NCBI GenBank assembly: GCA_025093555.1
Contig: JAIWNF010000133.1
Span: forward strand, 1-39,494
Direction of reading: 5' to 3'
Length of the DNA stretch: 39,494 nt
Source of the DNA: Circinella umbellata
Lineage: Eukaryota; Mucoromycota; Mucoromycetes; Mucorales; Lichtheimiaceae
Shown here piece by piece: positions 1-10,855 of the stretch. Made by a program: the position numbers and the translations under genes. The notes under the pieces were generated by a model. It did no database searches and was not told the DNA's origin. It saw only the letters and a list, made by a program, of their open reading frames with translations. Each line of letters begins with the position of its first letter. Position 1 is the stretch's first letter.

Positions 1-916
1 GCCTAAACGAGCTTTCTCAACATCAAAACGAGATCGATCAAAATCAAAACGAGATCGATCAAAATCAAAACGAGATCGATCAAAATCAAAACGAGATCGA
101 TCAAGTTCGATCCGTTCCCGCAACAATGCCACCTCTGGCGCTACTCTTTCTTCCTCATCACCATCCTCATCCAAACGTCGCTTCTTGGCTTGCTGCAGTG
201 CCTTGGCCTTCTTTTTGCCCATTGGCCTCTTTGGGTCTTGCGCGGCATCTTCTGGCTGGCTCTTCTCCTTCTCTAAAAACACACGCCATTTGTGCTGTCC
301 CTTAAGAACGCGCCAGCAATGCATGTTCCTAAACTTCATTGAGCTTCCTTTAGGAGGATGGCTTGCATAAATTTTGAGAGCACGTGCCATCTATTACATG
401 TTTGTTAATTACTATGAATAACTTTTAATCATAACTATAGACTATAAAGACACCTTACCACATCATCCTCAGATTCACCACTCCCTTTTTTGTCTTGGGC
501 TAACCCAAAAGCAGCAGAGAACACAGAACAAGTCCTGGAAATGATTGCCCACCGATTTTTCAAGGCCTTCCAATCCCTGCTGCTGGGATTACCAGTAGAT
601 CCAAAGGCAATGAGAATTTGTTCCTATAGCCCTTGTTCTCGGTGCTCAGCACCTTTTACGGGATCGGTGGAAACAGTACACCAGGCATTGACCAGCTTCA
701 GGTCTTCTTCATCGGTCCAGTTCAACCCACGTTGCTTTTGGGTATTTCTACCCTGCTCGCTAACAACGATTCCATCTTCGTTGTCATCAGAATCGCTTGC
801 GCCATTGTCAGAGTTCGAAGGAATGGGAATGGGAATGGGGTGGTAGTGGTAGAAGTGGTAGGAGTGGTAGGAGTGGTAGGAGTGACAGTAATGTTGCAAG
901 CAGCGTTTGATTCCAT
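1..916 (-). pseudogene. SANT/Myb-like DNA-binding protein of PIF/Harbinger element 3 (partial, broken)
   Basis: This is the accessory DNA-binding protein that partners the Harbinger transposase. A SANT/Myb-like start is visible at about 700-740 (RGLNWTDEEDLKLVNAW), followed by DWKALKNRW, a GTAAGG intron (about 391-458), and a C-terminal part with RPMGKKKAKAL and an acidic, coiled-coil-like tail. This layout matches the plant-type SANT plus 'No apical meristem-associated' C-terminal family and the intact homologue at 23996-24961. Lesions: an in-frame TAG at about 624 inside conserved sequence, and probably a frame change in the GGGAATG repeat near 828-845. The best start is the ATG complementary to 914-916 (MESNAACNI, followed by a Thr/Pro-rich run), but it lies in a different frame from the SANT part. 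The tail holds four copies of an RFDFDRS unit. The gene continues past position 1. Confidence 0.65.
26..107. repeat. 21-bp tandem repeat, four copies
   Basis: The unit AAAACGAGATCGATCAAAATC repeats about four times. On the minus strand it encodes tandem heptads (R-F-D-F-D-R-S) in the C-terminal tail of the SANT-like protein. A 21-bp unit keeps the frame, so copy number can change without breaking the gene. Confidence 0.9.
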
Positions 917-1461
917 TTTTATATGAAAGAAAGAAAAAACTATTTTGTAGAGGGGAAAACAAAAAAAATTATTCTACACAAAGTGCGGGCTGTAACTTTA
1001 TAGCCTGATGGCGATGGCTTTAATTTTAAAGCCCAAGTTACAGCCCCCGCTGCACCACTTCGTTGTAAAAATTGGGCTGTAAATTTAAAACCCTGGTTGA
1101 TTTACAGCCCCCGCTGCACATGCTCTAATGATAAAATTTTTTGACTGAATGGTGATAACAATTTGGGCCTTGACTTTGATAGATGATAATTATAAAGGAA
1201 GTGAGGATTTAAAAACTTGAGTGGAAACGAAGAAAATAAAAAGAAAAAGAATTGGAAATAAAAAGGATAAAAAGGGTAGCATAGATAATTTATGTGTGGA
1301 GATGGAAAATATTTTTATAGGTAAATGTTTCATCCGGTATCTGAGATTCTGGAACTAATTTTTACAGGGGCTTTGTAAAATTTTTTCTTCCTTGCTTCCT
1401 TTTACTGTTGCACTATTTTTTCCCAGATTTTCCAATCTTATTTTTCTACTTTTTATTTACC

Positions 1462-2629
1462 ATGCCTATTACTTTGATCACTGATGCTATGGCTCAATCA
1501 ACCTTGACTCATGAAGGCAGGATTTCCGTTGAGGACTTTGAACGTTGTTGTGTTCAACGATTTACCTATGTACATGTTCTTGCCAGTACCTTAACACCGG
1601 AGATTGATTACGGTTTATTCTGCCCACGTAACGTATGTCAAGCTTGCTTTTGTTGTGGTCGGGTTTGTTACAATTTTCGTCCTCATTCAGCTGATAATAG
1701 TGGTGTTTGGTGTGATCAGTGTCGAGTTCACAAACGTCCTGGTTGTTCCAAAGTAAATTACGAGAAGGTAAGTAAAGGGCAAATTCCTTTGGCTCACTTG
1801 TGGTTGCTTGAACGGTCATATATTGTGTCTGAGCTGGAAATTCCAGAGTGGTACCTTGTTTGAGTTCTTGATTCCAGGGAACATAAAAAACCAATGGCTT
1901 AAGTTTGTAATCTTAATGAACTAAGAATTGGTGTTGAAGTGGAGTCGAATTATATTCCACCGGTCTTGCCTTCCTTCCGATATGGTAAAATAACAAACTA
2001 TGGTACCTTTGGTTCTTCCTCTGCTGATATTCCTATGGGTTTTATGGTTTCCACTCTTGATGATGGTCAGACTCAAGTCAGTGATAATAATGAAGATAAT
2101 GAATCATCAGCTCCTATTCGTCGTTCGTATAGGCTTGCTCGTGCTGGTGTACGTCGTCGTTTTGTTGAGTCAGAAGAAGAAGATCATGAATTAGAAAGTG
2201 ATGTAGGAGGTAATGAAAGTCAAGAAGAGGATTAAATTGGTAGTGGTGAATCTGACTACCAATGGCATATTGAAGATCTTCCACCAGTTGATACAATTAG
2301 GTCTCCTAGTCCTCATACTAGAAATCAAGTTCGAGGTGATACTCCCCCTGCTCCACTAGTTCCTATTTCTGTTGGTGAGATTCCACAGTCAAATTTTTCA
2401 TCTCTAAGTCAAGAGTCTGGTCAGTCCCTCCCCCCCCCCAATTAATTCAACTCCGCCAAGTCAAGAGCTCCCTCCTTTTGTTATGCCATTAAATCAAATA
2501 ACAAATCAAGACCAAGAGGGGTATCCTCAAGGATCAAGATTTCAGTCTTTTCTTGTGCTGCCACCGGCTAACCACCCATATCGAGTACGTGTGCTGGGGC
2601 CAACTGAGTTTGTAGTTGTTCCTTTGTGA
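1462..2629 (+). pseudogene. Opposite-strand accessory ORF of chromovirus A, Zn2Cys6-like, broken
   Basis: This is a decayed homologue of the intact gene at 37861-39171. The start ATG at 1462 follows a long pyrimidine-rich stretch. A cysteine cluster C-x2-C-x6-C-x14-C-x2-C-x7-C spans about 1636-1752, with NVCQACFCCGRVCYNF followed by CDQC and then IPLAHLWL. An IPPVLP motif, an IRRSYRLAR basic patch, an acidic run and a final LPPANHPYRVRV tail follow in the same order as in copy B. Lesions: TGA at 1861 where copy B has Arg, TAA at 1900, TAA at 2233, and a frame change at the C homopolymer around 2431-2440. It converges on the pol pseudogene and overlaps its 3' end. The function is unknown. The cysteine spacing suggests DNA binding, which is inference. 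Confidence 0.75.
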
Positions 2630-2649
2630 TTTGTTTGTTGTTTTGTTTG

Positions 2650-5177
2650 TTTTGATTCAAATTTTTGAATAAATTCTTGACTATTTTTTAAGTATATACT
2701 TAGTTCCCAACTTGCTTCATGTATAGGATAGCCGAACCATTTTATAAGGTATCTGTCCTTCTGTTACGTATTCTTTTATCCAAAATAGATTTGACTTCAT
2801 ATTCTTCTTAGTTATCAATGAGCAATGCTGGGGGTCGAGTTGGTTGCCGATCGTCTTGAGCTTGAGTATATAATTTAAGGGTATGAATATGAAATACATT
2901 GTGAGCCTTGATGTTCGTTAGTAGTTCCAAATGATATGCAACCTTGCCGATTCATTCGATGATTTTGTAAGGCCCTGCATATTTTGCGGCGAGTTTCTTC
3001 TTTGCTGATTGAGGATAATTAGCAGGGTTAAGATAACGTTGATCAACCAATACTTCTTGTCCAACTGTAAATTCAAGATCACAACGACTTGTATTTGCAT
3101 ATTGTTCTTGTTGAGCAGCTGCAGCTTTGATATTTTCAATGACTGTAGTTCTAATATTACGGAGTCGAGATGCGAGGTAATCAGCAGTTTCAATTCTTGA
3201 TATTCTGTTCTTGAGTAGTGTCGGAGTAAGTACATGGTGGCCCAAATCACAGTAGTACAGAGTCATCTTGATTGATGCTTGATGTGTATTATTGTAGGTG
3301 TGCTCTACAATAGGTAACCAGGTATCCCAATCACGTTGATTATATGCAACATAATGTCATAAAAGGTCTTCTAGGATCCTATTTATGCGCTCAGTTTGTC
3401 CGTCCGATTGTGGGTGATACGAAGTTGACATTTTCTTAATTTGTAGTTGATTGAATAAGGCAGTCCAAAATCTTGATGTAAATTTGGGATCTCTATCCGA
3501 TATGACCTCTTTAGGTAACCCATGTTGTCCATAAACCTCGCGGAGAAAGATGTGTGCTACATCAACAGCTGAGTCATTTGTATGACAAGGAGTAAAATGA
3601 GCTCTCTTGGAAAATCGATCGACAATAACCATAATTGCATCATATCCATTCTTGGTTAGTGGTAATTGAGTAATAAAATCTGTGGAGATCGATTCCCAGC
3701 GTTCTTGAGCAGGCTTGAGTGGTTGTATTAATCCAGCAGGTTTCTTGTTTGAGCCTTATTCCTTTGACAGCTGTCACATGATCCAATATATTGACGTACC
3801 AACTTGGCAATGTTTGACCAGTAGTATTGTCGCTCGATGCGCTCAATGGTGGCATCAATTCCTCGATGCCCTGCTGAAGGCATATCATGCATGTCATGTA
3901 AAATGCTTCGAAGTATAGATGGCATTCTTGGTATTACGAGCTGGTGATGTTCTTTTCCTTCTTGACATTTATATATTAATTGATCCTTGAGTATATAATT
4001 TGTGACATCTATTCTACATGAAAGGTTATCCCATAGATCCTTGGTAAATTCATCTTTATCATATTTATCCTTGACTTGTTCTTCAATTGAACCTAACTTG
4101 TGTAATCGATGTATAGTTTGTAATTCTTTACTTGCTTCTGGATGAGATGGTATATCAGGTGGACGTTTACTTAATGCATCTGCACCATGATTCTTGTCAC
4201 ATGGTATATAATGAACATCATAAGTAAAGTTCATAAATAACTCCAACCAATGTATTTGCTGTTTATTTAAATTTGTATTTGTTTTGAGTGATGATAATGC
4301 TCAGTTATTAGTGAATACAGTGAAACTTTCATATCGAGATGATGATGCCATTTTCCTAAGCAGTGCTTGAGTGCTAACATTTCTTGTTCTTATACAGAAT
4401 AATTAAGTTCTGCTGGTGTCACAGACTTGCTTATATATGCTACAGGATGGAGCTTGCCATCATCCTGTTCTTGTGATAATATCCCTCCGATTGATACAGT
4501 TGAAGATGCATCAGTATGGACATAAAACTTCTTATCTGGATCAGGCAGTGCCAGCACTGGCGCCGAAACCAGTTTTTGTTTCAATGTTTCAAAAGCTTGT
4601 TGTTCTTAACTTGACCAACGCCATACCATATCTTTATGTAATAATCTTGTAAGAGGATGGACAATACTTGAGTAGTTCTTGATAAATCGATGATAGTAAT
4701 TTACAAGGCCTAGGAAACACTGGATATCCTTTGTGTTACGGAGTGGGGGCCAATCCACAACCGCCTAAACCTTTTGTGGGTCTGTGTGTAAACCTTGTTC
4801 ATCAATGTAGTGTCCCAAGAATTCGAGTCGCTTGACTCCAAATTCACACTTCTGTTTTTTAGCATATAGTTTGTGTTCACGAAGCCTCTCGAGTACTGAC
4901 TTGATATGCTTGTTATGTTCTTCTTTATTTTTCGAATAGATCAGAATATCATCCAAGTATACAATAACACATATATCGAGTAAATCACGGAAAACATCAT
5001 TTATTAGTCTCATGAATGTTGCTGGTGCTGAAGTTAAACTAAAAGGTAATACAGTAAATTCATATAATCCATATCGAGTTGAGAATGCTGTTTTCGGAAC
5101 ATCTTCTAGTTTTACTCTGATTTGATGGTATCCACTTCGGAGATCGAGTTTTGTAAAAATTCTTGCACCTTGTAAAT
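2650..5177 (-). pseudogene. pol: Chromovirus A pol: RT (partial), RNase H, integrase, chromodomain remnant
   Basis: The RT part (5177-4620) starts within ARIFTKLDLRSGYHQIRV and contains the catalytic YLDD (IVYLDDILIYS, about 4950). The RNase H part follows (PVLALPDPDKKFYVHTDAS ... VAYISKSV). The integrase has an HHCC zinc finger (GHRGID ... CDSCQRNK), then STDFITQLP (D), SDRDPKF (D) and HPQSDGQTERINR (E), so the catalytic triad is present. The tail at 2720-2900 is a chromodomain remnant (EEYEVKSILDKR), with a TAA stop and frame changes. Stops at 2952, 3357 and 4301 fit Arg CGA to TGA, and the one at 4765 fits Gln CAG to TAG (KVQAVVDW context). A frame change lies near 3750. The gene cannot make a full polyprotein. 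Confidence 0.9.
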
Positions 5178-5294
5178 TGTGATGATCCCATCATATGACG
5201 TGTTATATTATTTTACTAAAATATAATAGATATTGTATAGATATTAAAAGGTAGGTAACAGTAGAAGATAATAAAAATGTATGCCATCATTACA
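5178..5294. repeat. Small inverted-repeat insertion in chromovirus A RT (possible short LTR or MITE)
   Basis: RT homology stops exactly where TGTGATGATCCCATCATATG begins. At 5286-5294 the sequence ends ATCATTACA, nearly the reverse complement of the start. The outer flanks are also inverted (TTGTAAAT and ATTTACAA). TG...CA ends fit a tiny LTR, while the longer inverted repeat fits a MITE. No direct target duplication is visible, so the boundary may be a rearrangement rather than a clean insertion. Confidence 0.35.
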
Positions 5295-5823
5295 ATTTAC
5301 AATTAATAAAATCAATGATATAGATCCTTTAAATAATGCGTAATAAAAAATTATGCGATCTGATTTCTTTCATTTTGTTGATGATTCAATAGAAGAAAAA
5401 AACACTAGTTTGATAACAGGAATTATAGTATGGATATATTAAGCAAGAATCATTATTTGACAGCAATAGACTTACCAAGTTTTTTTATAAAACAGCTCAT
5501 CTATAAGCATCGTTTGTTCAATTATAAGTGAGCAGTTAAAAGACACATGTTTTTTGTACGAAGTGCAATGTACCTTTTATCTTTTTAAATATAGTGTTAC
5601 TAGCAGCATTATCCCTACTTCTATAAATAATGATGCTCATATTGAGATGCTACAAAAATATAGAGGACATCACTGTATAATCAGATATAGTTGATATACA
5701 ATACCTTCCTATATTCGATCTCACACGTTTTTATCATCTCTTTCTTTTCACTCTTTTAATTTTTTACTTTCTTAAGAAACTCATCTTATTTTGACCACAA
5801 TTTATCGTCATTCATTCCTGAAG
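5295..5823. other. AT-rich spacer, no gene seen
   Basis: There is no ORF or protein homology on either strand. A TATAAATA string occurs at about 5619, followed by pyrimidine-rich sequence to 5800. That could be promoter-like, but nothing ties it to a gene. RT homology does not convincingly resume here. Confidence 0.5.
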
Positions 5824-6133
5824 TATGGTGCATTCTGACTTAAACCATCATTTGTCCAAAATTAAAAAAACTTTAAATCCTGTCAGCTAATATTACATCC
5901 ATGGTTAGTGGTATCAAGTCCCATATATAGCACACAAATAATAATACTAAAAAAGTTTGCCCTAAATTTTATTACTTTATTGTAAAATTTTAAGGAAATA
6001 AAAAAGAATAAATATACATATATATAATGTATGTATAAAAAAAGAAAAAGAAAAAAAGAAGATTAAGTAAAAAAATATCAAAGTGAGGATAATAAAAGAA
6101 TAAAAAAAAAGGAAAAAAATGAGAAAAAGCATA

Positions 6134-8850
6134 TTAATCATGAACACCTGGTTTGCGGTGAGAAAGATATTTTCTTATAGTGAGGTTCTCAATGAGTTTG
6201 AATGCTTCGTTTCCATCTTTCATATCATTATATGCGCGAATATCGCGCCAATAGCGATTATAATATCGCCTGATTTCAACAGGTATTTCATCAGGTAGAG
6301 AAACTTGGTCAAGAAAACCATCAAGATTTTCTTGTAATGCTTTAAAAGAATAATCACACATCCTTCTTGCTATTCTTTTAGCTGCGCTCCAATACCTCTC
6401 TATCCAATTGGTTTCACAATGGTACTTTGGATAAAGTGCATATAAGTGGCCAGACTTTGTTACTAGTTCTTCCAATGCAGTTTTTTGAGCGCAAAAATCA
6501 TGCTGATTCTCAAGCATGTGGTATGGACAACAAGTATGATCAGAATTAGGATCCTTGTTACTACATTTAGCTTTGCCATACTTTCCTTGTGCTTTGTATT
6601 CATGCCATTTTCCAAGACCACGCTCTGTCAATATAGTTTCTAAACCTTTATGGAACCAAGTATGTTGTTCATTTTTTTGCCTTCATTCTTGATTTCCAAA
6701 TTATAAAAATTCTGGATCTTTTTTTTGCCATCTGCTCCAATATAATATCCAGGTAGGATTACCCGTTCATCGACTGAACTTAATTGTGTATCTTTCAAAT
6801 TGAAACTATTGGCACGCTTAGCACTAGGTGTATAAGCATTATGGTTGGATGAGTGATCAAGAATGAATATTGCTTGGCATCCAGGATGAAGTTTTTCAAA
6901 TAATAGAATAACATCATCTTTCATTTGCTCATGCATATCTTTCTATGTCCAATATCCATCACGATTAGTTCTGGCAAAAAAGAATTTTCGTGATTTCCAA
7001 TTCTTAATATACTGTTACACCTTTCTTTTGGGTTTTTCCCCCACTATTTTTTTTATCACTATTATTATTTTTACCATCAGTACCATCAGTCTTATCTCAA
7101 TATTTTCACAACATTACAAATATTCTTATTTAAAATAAACACAAGAAGTTTTTCAGCGAATAATAATTTTCACCCTTATCCAATAAGAATTAACTATACG
7201 TACCTGGAACTGGATTCGATTTACCTGAAATTGGATTCGATTTTACCTAGAACTTGATTCGATTTTACCTGAAATTGTATTCACTTTCACCTGGAACAAG
7301 ATTCGAATTAAGGAGTTAGATAATCAAATAATTAGTATAAAAAGGATAGTTTCTTCCTTTCACACAAAATAACTATTAACCATTAGTCCACTCTCTTTCA
7401 TTTTTATTAAAATAAACTCTTTTCCCGACTATTTTGATTGGTTGAATTTGCTGGTTATAAAAACCGCCCTTTTATTTATTTTCTTTTTATTGAGTAAGTT
7501 ATTGATATAACTTCCCTTATTCCTTGAGTCTTTTACTCGGAATTTCTTATATTTTCTTTTTATTTTATTAATTACGATCTGAACGGGACGTAACAACACA
7601 TTGTACTATGGCAAGCGCACTGGAACTCGCTGACCATTATTGAACCACCAGGAGACTTGTTGCGAATGGAATTTTCATTTTTAAGAAGCCAAAGATTGGT
7701 TGGTGATTTATTGCTGTAAAACGTGCTTTCATCTTGAGTTACCATAACTATTTGTTGTTGGCCTTCTGGTAAAATTGGTAAAGTCGCCTTATTAACATCG
7801 TTTTCATCATATTCTCCATAAACTGACTGTACTCAACCATCTGAGCAGCCCACTGTTTTCTATATTGAACGTCATCAGCACGTTCATGCCCATCATAATA
7901 TATAGCTTCTTTATTGGCACAGTAACTATATCCCCATTCAACCATGTAATTCCAAAGTACTGAAGCTGTAATAATTCGAGGAAAATTAAATATACTTGGA
8001 ATAGCACTGTTATTTAAGTATTTAAGCAATTCTGGAATGCGTCTTTTTTCAGGTTTGTGGTAATAATCCATTTTTGCATAGCTTCTTTAACATCCTCATT
8101 ACTTAAAAATAAAACTCTTTCGATATGTTTTCCCTGCTGATGTAATGAAATTGTACCATAATGGAGGTATTCATTAGCATATGATCGAATGGCGCGAGCA
8201 TGATAATGATTAGATGGAGCAATCCAGGCTCTCTTTCCTGCTATTTAAGAGGCTTTCATTATTGGAGTTTTTTTCAGAAGTTCACCAAAATATACTTTAA
8301 GTTCATAATCAGCCATTCCTCTTTTAGTGTCTTTTTTGATGTTCATAGATGGTACAACAATAGGTGTTAGTTGATCATAAGCCTCTTGAATAGTCATTAT
8401 TTCATGATTATCATGATTATCATCGTCACCATTTATAGTATCAACTTCTTCTTTGAAAAAGTCAGTAATCTCATGGCTGCCCTTATTTTTTTTAACGCCT
8501 GCTTATTCATAGTAATATTTAACAGTTCTACTAGTACCCCAATATTTTGCATGAGAAGTTGTAGCTTCACTGTCTTTTCATTTAATAGGGAATAAAGGTT
8601 TTGAACCTTCTTCTATTCCTTCATCATTTACTTCAGGTGCTTCCTCTACTTCTAATGCTGCAAGAATTTCAAAATCATCTTCTACTGGCATTTCAGAATT
8701 ATTGGATACCTTGGTTATAATATTTTCTTCTGTATGAGCAAGTTTTTGGAAATGACCATCAGTCAAATTTTTTAATTGTTCACGAGCATGCTTTTGTTCC
8801 TTAGTTAATGGACCTATAATAGTAATAAGTAAAAATAAAATAAAATAATA
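6134..8850 (-). pseudogene. DDE transposase of the IS630/Tc1-like element, broken
   Basis: The order on the minus strand is: N-terminal part (8850-8100), AIYYDGHERADDVQYRK (about 7900, first acidic signature), VMVTQDESTFYS and SIMVSEFQCACH (7740-7620), the LTR, NRDGYWT (about 6970), FILDHSSNH (about 6860, second Asp) and YHCETNWIERYW (about 6400, Glu), ending in YLSHRKPG. The DHSSNH and NWIERYW motifs fit the IS630-type DDE fold. The large size and the C-rich CCPYHML block match a transposase family I know from fungal genomes but cannot name. Lesions: stops at 8578 (CGA to TGA) and about 8250, a +1 frame change near 8050, a TAG near 6950, and the LTR. Removing the LTR and one 4-bp duplication restores the reading frame at the junction. 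Confidence 0.8.
7013..7595 (+). mobile_element. Solo LTR of the Ty3 family at 10305-20694, inverted copy
   Basis: The segment reads TGTTAC...GTAACA and is the reverse complement of the LTRs at 10305-10843 and 20111-20694, including the CGTCCCGTTC start and the conserved run about rings of AAGGGCGGTTTTTATAACC. In this copy the element strand is plus, opposite to the full element. The 4-bp flanks are ATAC (7009-7012) and ACAC (7596-7599), one mismatch apart, which agrees with the 4-bp ATAT duplication of the full element. No internal retrotransposon sequence adjoins it, so it is a solo LTR left by recombination. Confidence 0.85.
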
Positions 8851-9549
8851 AAAGATGTAAAACTATAATAAATAGAGTAGTTGAGATTCTCTTCTTCAAA
8901 AATAAAACAGCCGCTCTTTTATATCTTTTCTTATTTTATTTTATCTTGTTACGGTTAGACTATATTTGATAAAAATAGATAAAAGGTCTTACTGTATGTA
9001 TTATATTTGATTATTACATCATTAATTCTAGATCATTCTCTGAAGCTATTTATAATAGTTATTATGACATATGTAATCTCTATTTTTCTATAATTTTCTT
9101 TTTTTGTCTAGATAATTGATAATGATAAATAATAGTGTCTGATTGGTTTCTTATTTTCATTGATGGAAATAATGTTTGACCAAACAGTTTTAAGTAGATG
9201 GAATATATATTTTATTTGCTGACAAATAGATATCTGCGGCTAATTTATTACCCATTAGCTATTTAATGTTACATACTGCATTTGCCATCTCATCTCCCTC
9301 ATAATCATTATGTTTAATTTCAGGTTTACTTTGTAATATTTCACATTCTGACAAAACTTTGAACACTAATAACTCAATGAAAAATCAATTTTTTCAAAAG
9401 TAAAATTGGACAATCTATTTAGAATACAAATATAAACCTATTTTAGGTGCTAAAAAGTTTATTACTTCATGTCAAAAATATTTCATAGGATTCAAGTTTT
9501 TATGTCGGGATTCAAATTATTTTGACGGTTTAAGATAGAATGCACCATA

Positions 9550-10300
9550 CAGTTTTCAAAAAAATTGTATGCAAAACCTTATGATGCTTTTCTCATACTC
9601 TTCTTCAAACCAATGTTGATGAAAGAACGCTCTCAAAGCAAAATTAAAAATAATTTAACAGATATGTTTGGTATATAAAGCTTCCCAGAAACAGTTAATA
9701 GCAGTGTGTCTTATCTTACTTCCGATCTGTCAAGAAATAGATTCAGACGTATCGAGGTTTCAACCTATTTACAAATAGAAGAATCATATAAAGTGAAAAT
9801 AAGGTGTGTTGCCTCATTTAAATATATCTGTGACTTTTTTTTGTAAAAGAGGTTATAGCCTCTAAATTTTATTATGAAAGTCACATATATGGGAGCAGTG
9901 ATGTGCCTGCGGCCTTACAATCTGAAATAACTGGGTAATTGTTTAGAGATATGGAATACTATGAGGAGGCAGGAGGGGTATAATGAAAAGTTTTGATATG
10001 TGTTTTTTTTTATATATATTAACAAAAAATTATATAAGTATTACAAAAGAAATGTGGAACGAGAGGTACTATAACTGTATATATCATTGAATTGATGCAA
10101 TAGCCTTGACCAATATTGTTGCAGCAGAGAAAGGAATATTGTTGAAGACATTGTGTAATGAACAAAGCTGAGTCTGACAATATTAAATTCTCACATTCAC
10201 ATTTAATTATAATCACAAGAAATTATCATAATTATTAATAATCCAAATCACATGAATAGTATGAATATTAATAATATAAAATAGCTCAATATAATATATT
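9550..10300. other. Unassigned AT-rich stretch between two elements
   Basis: No protein family is recognised. Short open stretches exist on the plus strand (for example around 9700-9840), but they carry stops and no motif. The sequence is the left flank of the Ty3 element whose right flank, at 20699, reads into an unrecognised gene fragment. It may therefore be an upstream or intron part of that same disrupted locus. Confidence 0.4.
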
Positions 10301-10304
10301 ATAT

Positions 10305-10843
10305 TGTTATGTCCCGTTTGGATCGTAATTAATAAAATAAAAAGAAAATATAAGAAATCCCGAGTAAAAGACTCAAGGAATAAGGGAAGTTATATCAATA
10401 ACTTATTCAATAAAAAGAAAAATAAATAAAAGGGCGGTTTTTATAACCAGCAAATTCAACCGATCAAAATAGTCAGGAAAAGAGTTTATTTCAATAAAAA
10501 TGAAAGAGAGTGAACTAATAGTTATTTTGTGTGAAAGGAAGAAACTATCCTTTTTATACTAATTATTTGACTATCTAACTCCTTAATTCGAATCTTATTT
10601 CAGGTGGAATCAAATCCAGTTCCAGGTAAAATCGAATCTTATTGGATATCGTTAAACTTAGTTATTACTGTGTGTAAATCAGTTGATATTTATTTAGAAA
10701 AATAATAATAATGATGATGATAAAGATGATAAAGGGATAATAATGATAGTAAAGAAATGATATTAGTTATATAATAAAGATACAATAAGGATAAATAAAT
10801 AAAAAAATATAAGGTATATATAAAGAAAAAAAAGGATGTAACA
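10305..10843 (-). repeat. 3' LTR of the Ty3 element
   Basis: The 539-bp LTR reads TGTTATGTCC...GATGTAACA on the plus strand. It shares with the 5' LTR the block AAGGGCGGTTTTTATAACC and the CAGGTAAAATCGAATC repeats. It lacks about 45 bp near its right end that the 5' LTR has. The internal side begins GGTCCCCCGAC, whose complement GTCGGGGGACC is the purine-rich tract expected just before a 3' LTR. Confidence 0.9.
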
Positions 10844-10855
10844 GGTCCCCCGACT

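Larger units (their letters stand above)
1..1125 (-). mobile_element. PIF/Harbinger element 3, right end only
   Basis: The block holds the end of a PIF/Harbinger-type DNA transposon that runs off the left of the window. Its minus-strand gene is a SANT/Myb-like protein of the kind these elements encode beside their transposase. The subterminal region 985-1125 carries repeated GGGCTGTAA / TTACAGCCCCCGCTGCAC motifs, much like the end of the complete element at 22103-25189, where TTTACAACCGCTGCTG motifs sit in the same place. The end is placed at 1125 because TAA, a standard TWA Harbinger target duplication, follows directly. The matching left end lies outside, so the duplication cannot be verified. 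The element appears to be inserted in the upstream region of the accessory gene of chromovirus A. Confidence 0.7.
1126..5177 (-). mobile_element. Ty3/gypsy chromovirus A, decayed and truncated
   Basis: A chromodomain-bearing Ty3/gypsy retrotransposon lies on the minus strand. In pol order it keeps part of reverse transcriptase, RNase H, integrase and a degenerate chromodomain. It lacks gag, protease and the N-terminal half of RT, which end at about 5177. Its 3' LTR is not seen because Harbinger element 3 occupies 1-1125. Between pol and the missing LTR lies a plus-strand accessory ORF (1462-2629) homologous to the one in chromovirus B at the right end of the window. Positions 1126-1461 are AT-rich with no gene and form the upstream region of that ORF, with a pyrimidine-rich stretch just before its ATG. 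Confidence 0.85.
5826..9547 (-). mobile_element. IS630/Tc1-like DNA transposon with TA duplication, split by a solo LTR
   Basis: The ends are read directly. On the left, TA (5824-5825) then TGGTGCATTCTGACTTAAACC; on the right, GGTTTAAGATAGAATGCACCA then TA (9548-9549). The short imperfect terminal inverted repeats and the TA duplication are the signature of the IS630/Tc1/mariner superfamily. The minus strand holds one large broken transposase gene. A 583-bp LTR in the opposite orientation to the Ty3 element at 10305-20694 interrupts that gene at 7013-7595. Without it the element would be about 3.1 kb, long for a Tc1 element. The regions 5850-6130 and 8860-9520 are non-coding, AT-rich subterminal sequence. 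Confidence 0.8.

Noticed and set aside
26..107. Possible CRISPR-like array
   Set aside because: The 21-bp units are directly adjacent with no unique spacers, and they encode heptads in frame with a protein.
490..926. Plus-strand frames over the SANT-like gene of Harbinger element 3
   Set aside because: They run antisense to a recognisable protein and include the low-complexity GGTAGGAGTGGTAGG stretch. They have no motif of their own.
3009..3200. Plus-strand frame opposite the chromovirus A integrase
   Set aside because: It is antisense to the integrase C-terminal region, which is clearly coding on the minus strand despite lesions. It shows no relation to the accessory gene.
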